DNA of 64,000 nucleotides from Corynebacterium efficiens YS-314 (GTDB lineage: Bacteria; Actinomycetota; Actinomycetes; Mycobacteriales; Mycobacteriaceae), in contig NC_004369.1 in the NCBI RefSeq assembly GCF_000011305.1, positions 2,852,001 through 2,916,000 of the forward strand. Reading direction: 5' to 3'. The translations under genes were made by a program, and so were the position numbers. The notes below the pieces were generated by a model. It was not told where the DNA came from. It made no database searches and saw only the letters and a program-made list of their open reading frames with translations. Positions 1 to 8,521 of this stretch are shown here, in pieces; position 1 is the stretch's first letter; each line of letters starts with the position of its first letter.

Positions 1-2
1 CC

Positions 3-1433
3 CCAACCAGGAAAACCGCCAGGCAGATTCTCCTATGGGCATGGGTGAGCCTGCTGCTGGGGTCCCTGTTGTGGCCACTGGCCGCGCCGGGTGAACTGCT
101 GCTGCGTGACATGGCGGTGGTGGATGATCCCGCGCTCACCCTCGGCGCGCTGGGGTTCGGTGATCTGCCCTCGCGCAATGCGCCGCAGGATGGGGTGTTG
201 GCGCTGCTCGCACTTCCCGGTCTGATCCCCGTGAGCTGGGTGGTTCGTGTCCTGTTGGTGGCCGCTGGCCTGGCCGGCGCATGGGGGGCGATGCAGCTGG
301 GGCGGGCGCAGTTCGCGGCGGTGACGGTGGCCCTCTACAACCCGTTCGTGGTGGAGCGTCTGCTGCAGGGCCACTGGTCCCTGGTGCTGGCGGCGTGGTT
401 GTTGCCGCTGGTGGTGGCGCTGCGGGCGCATCCACGCGCCCAGATCGTGGCCATGTGGGCGGCGTCGCTGACACCCACCGGTGCGGTGGCCGCCGCTGTG
501 GTGGCGGTGGCCACGTCGCGCCGACGCATCCTGACGGCTGTGTTCGCACTGCTGGCGTGGTTGCCGTGGCTGGTGCCGGCGCTGCTGAGCACGCCCACCT
601 CGGGTGGTGCGCAGGCCTTTGCGGTGCGCGCGGAGGCAGGTGTGGGCACCATCGGCACGGTGCTGGGTCTGGGTGGGATCTGGAACGCCGGGGCTGTGCC
701 CGCCTCGCGCGAGACGGGTTTCGCCGTGGCCGGGGTGGTGTTGTTCGTGGTGCTGCTGGCCGGTGTGCGCAACTGTCCCCCGGTGCTGCTCGGCCTCGGT
801 GCCATCGGGCTGGCCGCGTGTCTGGCCACCTGGGCGCTGCCCGGATTCACCTCCTGGCTGGTCGTCCACGTCCCCGGCGCGGGTCTGTTCCGCGACTCCC
901 AGAAGCTGCTCATGCTGGCCATCCCCGCCTATGTGTCCATGGCCGCCGGGCTCAACAGACCGCTGCAATGGGCGGCGGTGGTGCTCGCGCTGCTGCAGAT
1001 CCCGGATGCGCCGCGGGAGGTGCAGGTGCTGCGGCCGTCGTCAGGCAACACCGCTGGGCTGGCTGAACTCGCCGCCGGGCGCGACGTCCTCATCATCGGC
1101 GCACCCACCCTCGTGCTTCGCGACGACGGCCTGCCCGTGGTCGACCCCCGCGCCAAGGCCGTGTCACTGGTGGAGTCCGGCGAGCTGCGTGTCGACGGGA
1201 TCATCACCGACCCACCCAGCCCCCGCTGGACCGCGGCTGTCGACGCCTGGTCCCACCACGATCTCGACCGTCTGCGCGAGCTGGGGGTCGGGGTCGTCAT
1301 CGATGGGGACAACGTGGTGGAGACCGGCGCCGGACCCCAGCGTGGCTGGCGTTTCCACCTCGGCCTGGGGCTGACGGTGTTCTGGTTACTGCTGCCGTTC
1401 GGACTGGTTTTTATCCGCAGGCGCCAGCGCTGA
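3..1433 (+). CDS. Polytopic membrane protein, 5'-truncated by window edge
   Basis: The frame is open to the window edge (it continues upstream of the first GTG at 45 with hydrophobic codons), so the true start lies outside. The visible ~476 residues hold about ten hydrophobic segments interrupted by short loops, a soluble stretch near the C-terminus, then a last membrane segment and a basic tail ending RRRQR. This layout resembles actinobacterial envelope membrane proteins found next to glycosyltransferases, but no catalytic motif is visible and I do not assign a function. The 3' end overlaps the convergent glycosyltransferase gene by 48 bp. Confidence 0.75.
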   Translation, partial: PTRKTARQILLWAWVSLLLGSLLWPLAAPGELLLRDMAVVDDPALTLGALGFGDLPSRNAPQDGVLALLALPGLIPVSWVVRVLLVAAGLAGAWGAMQLGRAQFAAVTVALYNPFVVERLLQGHWSLVLAAWLLPLVVALRAHPRAQIVAMWAASLTPTGAVAAAVVAVATSRRRILTAVFALLAWLPWLVPALLSTPTSGGAQAFAVRAEAGVGTIGTVLGLGGIWNAGAVPASRETGFAVAGVVLFVVLLAGVRNCPPVLLGLGAIGLAACLATWALPGFTSWLVVHVPGAGLFRDSQKLLMLAIPAYVSMAAGLNRPLQWAAVVLALLQIPDAPREVQVLRPSSGNTAGLAELAAGRDVLIIGAPTLVLRDDGLPVVDPRAKAVSLVESGELRVDGIITDPPSPRWTAAVDAWSHHDLDRLRELGVGVVIDGDNVVETGAGPQRGWRFHLGLGLTVFWLLLPFGLVFIRRRQR

Positions 1434-2513
1434 CAGCAGCTCCTCGAACTGCTCACCCGCGGTGTCCCAGGAGAAGGAACCGGCCCGCTCGGCGGCGCGC
1501 CGGCCGAGGTCGGTGCGGAAGGGGGCGTCGATAAGCAGGCGGCGTACCGCGGCGATCAGCTCGGCCTTGGAATCCACCAGCACCCCGGTCCGGCCGTCGA
1601 TGATGGAATCGCGCAGGCCACCGGAACTGCGGTACCCGATGGTGGGCACGCCGTGCTGAGCGGCCTCCACCACCGCCAGCCCCCACCCCTCCTTCCGTGA
1701 GGGCATGAGGTGGATCACCGCGCGGCGCAACAGGGCATGTTTATGATCCTCGGCGACCTGTCCGTGGAAGGTGATGCGGTCCTCCACACCCAGCTCATGG
1801 GCATACTCCCGCAACTGATCCTCCCACCAGCCACTACCCACCACATCCAGGTGGATGCCCTCCACCGCGGCCACCACATCCATCGCATGCTCGATCTGCT
1901 TATGGGGCACCAGGCGCGACAGGGTGACCAGATGGATACCCCCCTCATCCAGGCGCGGAATATGCTCCGGGACCGGATCCAGCCCATTGCGGATCAGATG
2001 GATCCGCCCGGCATCCACCCCCAGTTCCACCAGCTCATCCCGGCTGGGCCCCGACACCGTGACATACGGCGCATTGCGGTAGGCCCGCGGTGCCACCCGG
2101 CTCTCCAGGAACCACCCCACCGGTGCCAGCAGCCTGCCGACGACCGGCCACTGCTCCCGGTGACAATGGTGTGTGAGCAGGACCGTCGGCCTCCCGGAGA
2201 AGAACCGCCCGAAGAACGGGATACCGTTCTGGGTGTCCACCACCACATCCACCCCACGGAAGGTCCCCAGGCCCACCCGGCCCAGCATCATCGCCGCCCA
2301 CGCCTTCGGGTAGACCGTGAACTTCCCCCCACTGAGGGAATAACGCACCCCGTTGCGCATGGTACGCCGCGGCGCATCGGTGTGCCCCGCCGTGCGGTAG
2401 ACCACCTCATGGCCCTGCCTGGCCAGATACTCCCCCACCCGTTCCAGATAGCGTTCACTACCGCCACCCTGGGGATGGGTGGATTCACGCCAGCACAGCA
2501 GAAGGATCTTCAT
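1386..2513 (-). CDS. Glycosyltransferase family 4 (GT-B fold)
   Basis: 375 residues, cytoplasmic or membrane-peripheral. The N-terminal acceptor domain starts with the glycine-rich GGGSERY motif typical of GT4 enzymes. The C-terminal nucleotide-sugar domain carries EGWGLAVVEAAQHGVP, the E-x7-E-type donor-binding element, followed by a GLRDSI segment. Donor and acceptor cannot be read from sequence; in this envelope-rich neighbourhood a mannosyl- or other cell-wall/lipoglycan transferase is plausible (inference). The start ATG at 2513 is the only good methionine before the GGGSERY motif, though its ribosome binding site is weak. Its last 48 bp are antisense to the end of the neighbouring membrane-protein gene, so the two transcripts must overlap. 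Confidence 0.88.
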   Translation of the reverse strand: MKILLLCWRESTHPQGGGSERYLERVGEYLARQGHEVVYRTAGHTDAPRRTMRNGVRYSLSGGKFTVYPKAWAAMMLGRVGLGTFRGVDVVVDTQNGIPFFGRFFSGRPTVLLTHHCHREQWPVVGRLLAPVGWFLESRVAPRAYRNAPYVTVSGPSRDELVELGVDAGRIHLIRNGLDPVPEHIPRLDEGGIHLVTLSRLVPHKQIEHAMDVVAAVEGIHLDVVGSGWWEDQLREYAHELGVEDRITFHGQVAEDHKHALLRRAVIHLMPSRKEGWGLAVVEAAQHGVPTIGYRSSGGLRDSIIDGRTGVLVDSKAELIAAVRRLLIDAPFRTDLGRRAAERAGSFSWDTAGEQFEELLSALAPADKNQSERQQ

Positions 2514-2580
2514 AGGGTTATCCAGCTTAGTTCCGTGGTGGGGGTGCGGGAAATCTGCACGGTGGCTGGTGGTGGTTAGA

Positions 2581-4345
2581 TCAGTCGGGGACGGAGTAGG
2601 TGGTGGCGTGGCTGCCCTGCTGGCCGTGCATCACCACCGATCCGGCATCCACCAGGACCGCCAGTGCATAGCGGACCTGTCCGTCCGTCAACGCGGTGCG
2701 GGAGACCAGTTCGCCCACAGTCTGGTTCCCAGCGTGGCGGAGGGCGTCCAGAATGACAGGGCCATTCTTGGTGACCCTCGTGCTCCGCTGGGAGGAACCG
2801 GGCAGACCCCGTAACTGTGTCTGGTTCTCCCGACCACGCTCATCCGGATTGGGGGTGGGGTTGTCTGTTCTTCTGCGTCCGGTCCAGGTGAGATGGTCAG
2901 ATTCCACTTTCACCAGGCCTCGTGCCGTGAGTCCATCCACCTGAGCCAGAGCCTCACTGCGTGTCAACGGGGAAAATTCTGAACACATCCGGGTGATCGT
3001 CCACTCCTCGTCCCGCGCCAACCCCAGAACAAGCACCTTCTGCATATGGGTGAGCACCTCACCCTGGGCGAGTGCGTTCAGATGTGCCCTGTCCTCCGGG
3101 GTGAAAACTGGTCCCCGCCGGAGGATCACCTTGAATTGGACACCCGTATCAATGAAGCGGGGCCGGTGAAGATCCGCATCCCTCATGGAAGCCAGGGTCT
3201 CGCGGATTCCCTCACCCTCAATAACGCTCGCGCCATCCTGCGTTGTCAGGAACTTGGAGGCCTCATAGAGTCGCTGATTCACAGCGGCCTTGGACAACTC
3301 GGCGCTGGTGAGTTGGTCGACTGACACCCCTCGGAGTCCCCCCGGGTTCACCACCACCAAGGCCTCAGGGCTGAGCCTGATCTCCACCTTCTTTCCCACA
3401 CCGAGGGAATCCGGGCCGAGATCCCGGTGGACCAGTGCATTGGCTACGATCTCACGCACCGCATTCAGGGGAAATTCTGGACGCTTTTCCATATTTCCAT
3501 CAGGTCGGTACACCTGGCTCATGCTGATATTCCTGGATACCCACTCCACGACGGACTCCAGCAGAGCGGGAAGAGGACCGTCGAAGTGCTCGAGGTTCTG
3601 CGTGCGCACGCCACTGCCATCCCGCGGTAATCGGACAGCGGCGGTCACGCCCAGGGCGGGTAGCCGACCCTGTGGGTAGAAGCCAAGCCCATAAAGCCCC
3701 GCCACGGTCGCCACACCATCGTGGTCGATGATGCCCGTCAGACGGAGCAGGTCCGCATCATCTTCCACGGAGCGCAACCTGCTACTGGTCGCCCTCACAC
3801 GGGTGAGATATTGCTGCACAAGGGTGTCATCCAGATCCCCGATACCAGTCCCCTCCACCGGTATCAGGTCATACCGGTGATGCTGGGAATGGTGCAGTCC
3901 AGCAACCTGCACCATGTGCAGATCGTTGGCATTCATCACATAGTCACCATCAGCCTGACGCAGATAGGCCCGCCCCTGGTAAGTTGCGGGTTTCAGGTTG
4001 GGCAACAGGGGCACCACCTCCGCGACTACCACCGACTTCCCGTCAATCTCGATGGTGTACGGGTTGATCTCGGGTGCAGGATCCACGGCCTGGCGTGTTT
4101 GTGCCACCACCGCCTGTATCATCTCCGCGGGATCAGTCACTCCGGTGACAGCGAAACCAGCATGTTGATTCACCCCCAGGATGATGGTCCCCCCCATCGG
4201 GCATATTCGCGAACGCGCAGGTGGTTTCGGGAAGGTTCTGGGGAACCTGGTCACGGGCGGTCTTCACCTCTATGAGTGTGAAATCATCGCCGAAATCGCG
4301 CATCTCATCGAGGATTCTTCTCACTGCTGACTGGTTCCACTTCAT
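2581..4345 (-). pseudogene. AlbA_2 / ATP-binding transcriptional regulator (COG2865-like), frameshifted
   Basis: Two frames together form one protein. The first (from ATG 4345) gives the AlbA_2 (Schlafen-type) N-terminus with ..EVKTARDQVPQNLPETTCAFAN. The second supplies GGTIILGVNQ and everything after. The switch is inside a run of seven C (4189-4195; G7 on the coding strand); with G6 the product reads MPDGGTIILG and the frame stays open for 587 residues. The middle holds the COG2865 ATPase-like region (EIVANALVHRDLG, NPGGLRG). The C-terminus looks like winged-helix modules (residues ~450-587). As it stands, translation from 4345 stops after 70 residues. This could be a sequencing slip, a recent mutation or a contingency tract. 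Phased palindromes sit over the start codon and suggest autoregulation (inference). Confidence 0.85.
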
Positions 4346-4421
4346 ATGAAAGTTTCCGGCTTCATATGAACTTTTTTTCTTTCATATGAAGCCGACATTT
4401 TGCATATGAGGTTCATATGAG
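4341..4421. promoter_or_regulatory. Array of phased TTCATATGAA palindromes (candidate operators)
   Basis: Perfect 10-bp palindromes TTCATATGAA begin at 4341, 4361 and 4381, exactly 20 bp apart. A degenerate copy TGCATATGAG follows at 4401 (again +20), and TTCATATGAG at 4412. The 10-bp spacers between the copies are unrelated in sequence, so only the palindromes and their spacing are kept. A 20-bp period is close to two helical turns and would place bound dimers on one face of the DNA. The first copy contains the start codon of the regulator gene (ATG 4345), and the array fills the space between it and the divergent DUF421 gene. Confidence 0.8.
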
Positions 4422-4498
4422 GCGGACAGTACCCACAACGCCCGGGGCAACGGTAGCCTGGTGTCACCATCCGACTACCCCAGCCAGGAGGTCTTCAC

Positions 4499-5017
4499 AT
4501 GTGGTTCGATTCCTGGGATGATGTGGTGCGCATTGTCCTGGTCGGAGCGGCGTCCTACACCGCCCTGGTCATCCTGCTCCGGCTCGCCGGCAAGCGCACC
4601 CTGAGTCAGCTCAATGTCTTCGACTTCGTGGTCACCGTCGCCCTGGGTTCAATTCTGGCCTCGGTGCTGCTCGATTCGACTCTCTCCCTCGCCGAGGGCA
4701 TCACGGCGCTGGCATTGTTGGGGGGCCTGCAGTTCAGTGTGGCCTCCATCTCGTCCCGGTGGCCCGGAACCCGCACTATCATCACCGGTGATCCGGAGTT
4801 GTTGCTGGCCAACGGCAAGATCAGGCACGAGGCGATGCACCGCAACCGACTGACCGAATCCGAGATCAGACAGGCTGTCCGCGCCTCAGGTGGCGGGGAC
4901 CTGTCCCAGATCAGGGCGGTGGTGTTGGAATCCAACGGCAAGATCAGTGTGATCACCGACAGCCAGTTCAGCAACGGGTCCGCCCTGCAGGACGTGCATG
5001 GCCGTGAGGATCTCTGA
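4499..5017 (+). CDS. DUF421 (YetF/YcaP-type) membrane protein
   Basis: 172 residues. Three hydrophobic segments (about residues 9-28, 38-56 and 62-80) are followed by a cytoplasmic domain with the family pattern RTIITGDPELLLANGKI and a C-terminal beta-rich part (AVVLESNGKISVI). DUF421 proteins are small membrane proteins of unknown biochemical role. The start ATG at 4499 is preceded by AGGAGG at good spacing. It is divergent from the AlbA_2-type regulator and shares the palindrome-bearing intergenic region, so it might be part of that regulator's target set (inference). Confidence 0.87.
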   Translation: MWFDSWDDVVRIVLVGAASYTALVILLRLAGKRTLSQLNVFDFVVTVALGSILASVLLDSTLSLAEGITALALLGGLQFSVASISSRWPGTRTIITGDPELLLANGKIRHEAMHRNRLTESEIRQAVRASGGGDLSQIRAVVLESNGKISVITDSQFSNGSALQDVHGREDL

Positions 5018-5074
5018 ACTGGCGGTGCGACCTGGTGCTGTCCCCGGTGGGGGCGCCGCGCCATAATAGGGACC

Positions 5075-5701
5075 ATGACATCATCAGGTTCCCAGAAGTT
5101 CTCGCGACCGGATAATCCCGCCACCACCATCACCCTGTTCTCCCCGACCGGGTTGAGTCCCACCCAGGTGCGCGCCACCCTGGTGGACCTGGCCCGGGAG
5201 GACCAGATCACGTTCCTCGACGACATCGACGCCGGTTTCGTCGCCACGGCGGCAAATGTCACGGTCACCGTTGAGGACTACCTGGTCAATGACGCCTTGG
5301 GCTGGCTCGATGATGTGGCACTTGCAGAGGGCCTGGGGATGCGCCACGGGGATCAGACCCTGAGGTTCGGTGATGAGGATGTGGACTTCACCATCAAGAT
5401 GCGCGGGGATGATGATGCCCGCATAGGTGCCTCCCGCCTCGGCCTGGAACCGCTGATGAAGGCCATGCGCGATGATGAGGACTTCATCGTCATCACCCGC
5501 TTCGACCTGGAGGACCCGGCTGATGAATCCCACTTCATCCAGGCCCGCAGCTTCACCGAGCTCGACGGCTGGACCATGGAGTACGGCGAGGGTGGCACGG
5601 AGCACAAGACGATCGTCGCCGATGTTGACCAGGCGATCAACACCATCCTGCGCTGGATGAACGGTGAGGACATCAGTGACCTTGGTTGGACCCGCAGTTG
5701 A
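5075..5701 (+). CDS. Conserved hypothetical, acidic cytoplasmic protein
   Basis: 208 residues, no signal peptide or membrane segment, strongly acidic (many D/E, including a DDDAR patch near residue 112). I do not recognise the family. The N-terminal ~70 residues could be a small winged-helix-like module (SPTQVRATLVDLAREDQITFLD), and the rest looks alpha/beta. A CATAAT -10 element ends 7 nt before the ATG, so transcription probably starts at the start codon and the mRNA is leaderless. The 3' end overlaps or abuts the methyltransferase gene, suggesting co-translation. Confidence 0.7.
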   Translation: MTSSGSQKFSRPDNPATTITLFSPTGLSPTQVRATLVDLAREDQITFLDDIDAGFVATAANVTVTVEDYLVNDALGWLDDVALAEGLGMRHGDQTLRFGDEDVDFTIKMRGDDDARIGASRLGLEPLMKAMRDDEDFIVITRFDLEDPADESHFIQARSFTELDGWTMEYGEGGTEHKTIVADVDQAINTILRWMNGEDISDLGWTRS

Positions 5702-6471
5702 AACTGCCGCGCACACGCCGCTTCGCCACCCTCCGGCGCGCCGTCGGTCTGCTGCGTGATTTCCGCTTCGAGCAGACGCGGCCCGACATCTTCTACGGCA
5801 ACGTGGCCACGGACACCGCCGAGCTTGTCGACGCTCTCCTCACCGACATCCGGGGCCCCTCCGGGACATCAGCCCTCGACGGCCAGCTGATCCTCGATGT
5901 CGGTGGTGGCCCGGGGTACTTCGCCGAGGCCTTCCATAGGCGGGGCGCGACCTACCTGTCCGTGGAACCGGATGTGGGTGAGATGTCGGCCGCCGGCATC
6001 GATGTCGCAGGGTCGGTGCGGGGATCCGGGATGGACCTACCCTTCGGGGATGCGATTTTCGATGTGGTGTATTCCAGCAACGTGGCCGAACACGTCGACA
6101 AGCCCTGGCGCATGGGGGAGGAGATGCTGCGGGTGACCCGCCCCGGCGGTGTGGTGATCCTGAGCTACACCATCTGGCTGGGTCCCTTCGGCGGCCATGA
6201 AACCGGACTGTGGGAGCACTATGTCGGCGGGCACTTCGCCCGGCGACGCTATGAGCGTAAACACGGACATCCACCGAAGAATGTCTTCGGGGAGTCCCTG
6301 TTCGATGTCTCCTGCGCCGAGGGCCTCACCTGGGGGCGTGAGGTGGACGGTGCCCGCCTGATCGCCGCCCTCCCCCGCTACCACCCGGGGTGGGCATGGT
6401 GGATGGTGAAGGTACCGATCCTGCGGGAATTCCTGGTGAGCAACCTGGTGCTGGTGCTGGAGAAGACATAG
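5698..6471 (+). CDS. Class I SAM-dependent methyltransferase
   Basis: 257 residues from the TTG at 5698, which overlaps the previous stop codon (TTGA); an alternative TTG lies at 5686. The SAM-binding motif I is ILDVGGGPGYFAEAF, motif post-I is YLSVEPD, and the DVVYSSNVAEHVDKPWRMGEEMLRVTRPGGVV stretch is typical of Methyltransf_11 enzymes. The methyl acceptor is unknown. Co-directional and translationally coupled to the acidic hypothetical protein upstream. A bidirectional hairpin terminator follows. Confidence 0.85.
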   Translation: MKLPRTRRFATLRRAVGLLRDFRFEQTRPDIFYGNVATDTAELVDALLTDIRGPSGTSALDGQLILDVGGGPGYFAEAFHRRGATYLSVEPDVGEMSAAGIDVAGSVRGSGMDLPFGDAIFDVVYSSNVAEHVDKPWRMGEEMLRVTRPGGVVILSYTIWLGPFGGHETGLWEHYVGGHFARRRYERKHGHPPKNVFGESLFDVSCAEGLTWGREVDGARLIAALPRYHPGWAWWMVKVPILREFLVSNLVLVLEKT

Positions 6472-6472
6472 A

Positions 6473-6506
6473 AAAGCGCAGCGACCTGCGGGAGGTGCTG
6501 CGCTTT
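6473..6506. terminator. Bidirectional intrinsic terminator
   Basis: AAAGCGCAGC (6473-6482) pairs with GCTGCGCTTT (6497-6506) around a 14-nt loop, with A/T runs at both edges. It lies between convergent genes (methyltransferase and MFS symporter) and can serve both. Confidence 0.75.
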
Positions 6507-6520
6507 CCAACTGTTCGGGG

Positions 6521-8026
6521 TCAGACCCGTGCGGGTTCCGGAACGCGGTTCTCCGGGAACGGCATCTGCTCGATGACGATGAGGGGATCCCGATCCTGGT
6601 TGGCCACGATCTCCTTGGCCTCCTGCTTGGTCTCCACGGTGGGGAAGGAACCGGGCAGCGGGCGCTTGGCGGTCTCCGGCATGAACAGCAGGGCGATCGC
6701 CGCCACAGCGGAGAAGGCCATGATGTAGAGCGCCGGGACGATATCCAGGCCGGTGCGCTGCAGCAGGAACTGGGTGATCAGGGGGGTGGTGCCACCGAAG
6801 AGCGACACCGCCAGGTTGTAGGAGATACCCATCCCGGAAAAGCGCGACGCGGTGGGGAACATCGCCGGGATCGCGGAGGCGGACAGGGAGACATAGGTGC
6901 CGGTTGAGACCGCCACGATGCACAGCGCGATCACGACTCCCCACAGGGTGCCGGTGTTCATGATCATGAAGGCCGGCACCATCATCACGAGGGTGAACAC
7001 CACGGCGAACCAGTACACCGGTTTGCGGCCCACCTGGTCCGAGATCTTCCCCACCGCCGGCAGACACAGCGCCATGATGATGAGCACCGGAACGGTGACC
7101 ATGGCAGCGGATGCCGAGTGCATTCCGATGTGGGTCTCCAGGTAGACCGGCATGTAGCTGGTCAGTGCATAACCGGCGGTGTTGGCGGCCGCGGCGATCG
7201 CGATGGCGATGAGCAGGGGGCGCCAGTGGTGGCGGACCACACCGAGCAGGCTGAGACGGGAGTACGGGTCCTCCGGGTTGTCCGGCTGCCCATCGGCATC
7301 CTCGCCCTGGTTCTCGAAGGCGGGGGTCTCCGGGATGCGGGTGCGGATGTAGACGGCGATGATGCCGAGGGGGATGGCGGTGAGGAAGGGGATGCGCCAC
7401 CCGAAGTCCTCCATGGCGGTGGGACCCCAGAAGTGCGTGGTCACCCAGGTGGTGACGGCCACGACGGTGGCTCCGGCGGCGAAACCGGTGTAGGACCCCA
7501 GGTCGAGGAAGGAGCTGTAGTAGCCACGGCGACGGTCCGGGGAGAACTCGGAGACGTAGGTGGTGGCTCCGGCGTATTCACCACCGGTGGAAAAGCCCTG
7601 GAAGAGTTTGAGCACATAGAGCAGGATGAGTGCCCAGCCGCCGATGCTGGCGGCGGTGGGGAGCAGACCGATCAGGGCGGTGGCAATGGCCATCATCGCC
7701 ATGGTGACGTAGAGGACCTTCTGTCGGCCGATCTTGTCGCCGAGTGGTCCGAGAACAAAACCTCCCAGTGGGCGGACCAGGTAACTGACGGCGAAGCCGA
7801 ACATCACCGCCAGAAGCTGCCATTCGGTCGGCAGTCCCTGGGTGAAGACGACAGTCATGGTGACGGTGAGATAACCGTAGATACCGAAGTCATACCACTC
7901 CATGAAGTTTCCGACGACGGAACCGCCGATGGCGGGCTTCAGCTTCTTCGGGGGTACCACGTTGACGTCATCGACAGTCAGGCGGGGTTTGTTTTCAGTT
8001 TTGTTGTGAAATTTTATGGGGCTCAC
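6521..8026 (-). CDS. MFS metabolite:H+ symporter (MHS / ProP-like family)
   Basis: 501 residues with about 12 membrane segments. The cytoplasmic N-terminus leads into FMEWYDFGIYGYL, the signature first helix of the MHS (ProP/ShiA/KgtP) family, and LGPLGDKIGRQKVL is the conserved MFS loop 2-3 motif. An acidic insert (NQGEDADGQPDNPED) forms the central cytoplasmic loop. The substrate is probably an organic acid or osmolyte; sequence alone cannot decide. The annotated GTG at 8026 has a weak AGAGG site. A 23-codon upstream ORF with a better ribosome binding site overlaps this start in another frame. Confidence 0.9.
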   Translation of the reverse strand: MSPIKFHNKTENKPRLTVDDVNVVPPKKLKPAIGGSVVGNFMEWYDFGIYGYLTVTMTVVFTQGLPTEWQLLAVMFGFAVSYLVRPLGGFVLGPLGDKIGRQKVLYVTMAMMAIATALIGLLPTAASIGGWALILLYVLKLFQGFSTGGEYAGATTYVSEFSPDRRRGYYSSFLDLGSYTGFAAGATVVAVTTWVTTHFWGPTAMEDFGWRIPFLTAIPLGIIAVYIRTRIPETPAFENQGEDADGQPDNPEDPYSRLSLLGVVRHHWRPLLIAIAIAAAANTAGYALTSYMPVYLETHIGMHSASAAMVTVPVLIIMALCLPAVGKISDQVGRKPVYWFAVVFTLVMMVPAFMIMNTGTLWGVVIALCIVAVSTGTYVSLSASAIPAMFPTASRFSGMGISYNLAVSLFGGTTPLITQFLLQRTGLDIVPALYIMAFSAVAAIALLFMPETAKRPLPGSFPTVETKQEAKEIVANQDRDPLIVIEQMPFPENRVPEPARV

Positions 8027-8066
8027 GAGCTAATGCCTCTCGTGTCGTTCGCGGCAGGTGATTCAT
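7995..8066 (-). CDS. Possible 23-residue leader ORF overlapping the MFS start
   Basis: ATG at 8066 is preceded by AAGAGGTG at good spacing and encodes a 23-residue peptide that begins MNHLPRTTRE and ends at TGA 7995. It overlaps the first ~10 codons of the MFS gene in a different frame. It could couple translation to the transporter or be a chance ORF; there is no independent evidence of expression. Confidence 0.3.
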   Translation of the reverse strand: MNHLPRTTREALAREPHKISQQN

Positions 8067-8463
8067 AGGAATCACCTCTTCTTCCAAACGGATTCCTGTT
8101 GGTGCTTACCTTCCCTTGTGCGATCCGGTTCCGGGGTAAATCCCCGACTCCCACCCGAACCGCAGTGACCCGGAAAACCATACGTGCACCTCATGAGCCT
8201 TTTCCAATCAATGACCCTGTTTCTCCGCTGGACGCACAGCGATATAACACTGCCTTGCTGGGATTCTGGGAATCAGGTCACATTTTGATAAACCAACTTA
8301 ATAACCCTTCAGAGGGGAGCAATGATGCCTTCTTTCGCGGGCCCGGCTGCAAGGGAAAGGGGTGGACTCGGGCGCCGTCTATCTACCCCCTTCCATGAAC
8401 CACTTAGTACGGAAGTCTCTCTTTAGGGGGTGGTTCTACACCTCCCACCCGCATGCAAAAAGA
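8067..8463. other. Intergenic region without recognised gene
   Basis: About 400 bp between the MFS leader and the terminator of the PRC-barrel gene. It should contain the MFS promoter. Frames open here have neither ribosome binding sites nor family-like sequence, and local A+T content is higher than in the flanking genes. I see no repeat or RNA signature. Confidence 0.5.
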
Positions 8464-8498
8464 GCCCTGCCCGACCCACTTGGCGGGTCGGGCAGGGC
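8464..8498 (-). terminator. Intrinsic terminator of the PRC-barrel gene
   Basis: A perfect 14-bp stem, GCCCTGCCCGACCC (8464-8477) with its complement at 8485-8498, has a 7-nt loop and is followed on the minus strand by TCTTTTTGC. It lies 23 bp beyond the stop codon of the DUF2382 gene. Confidence 0.9.
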
Positions 8499-8521
8499 CC
8501 TCAATGAGGGAAGCGGTTTTT

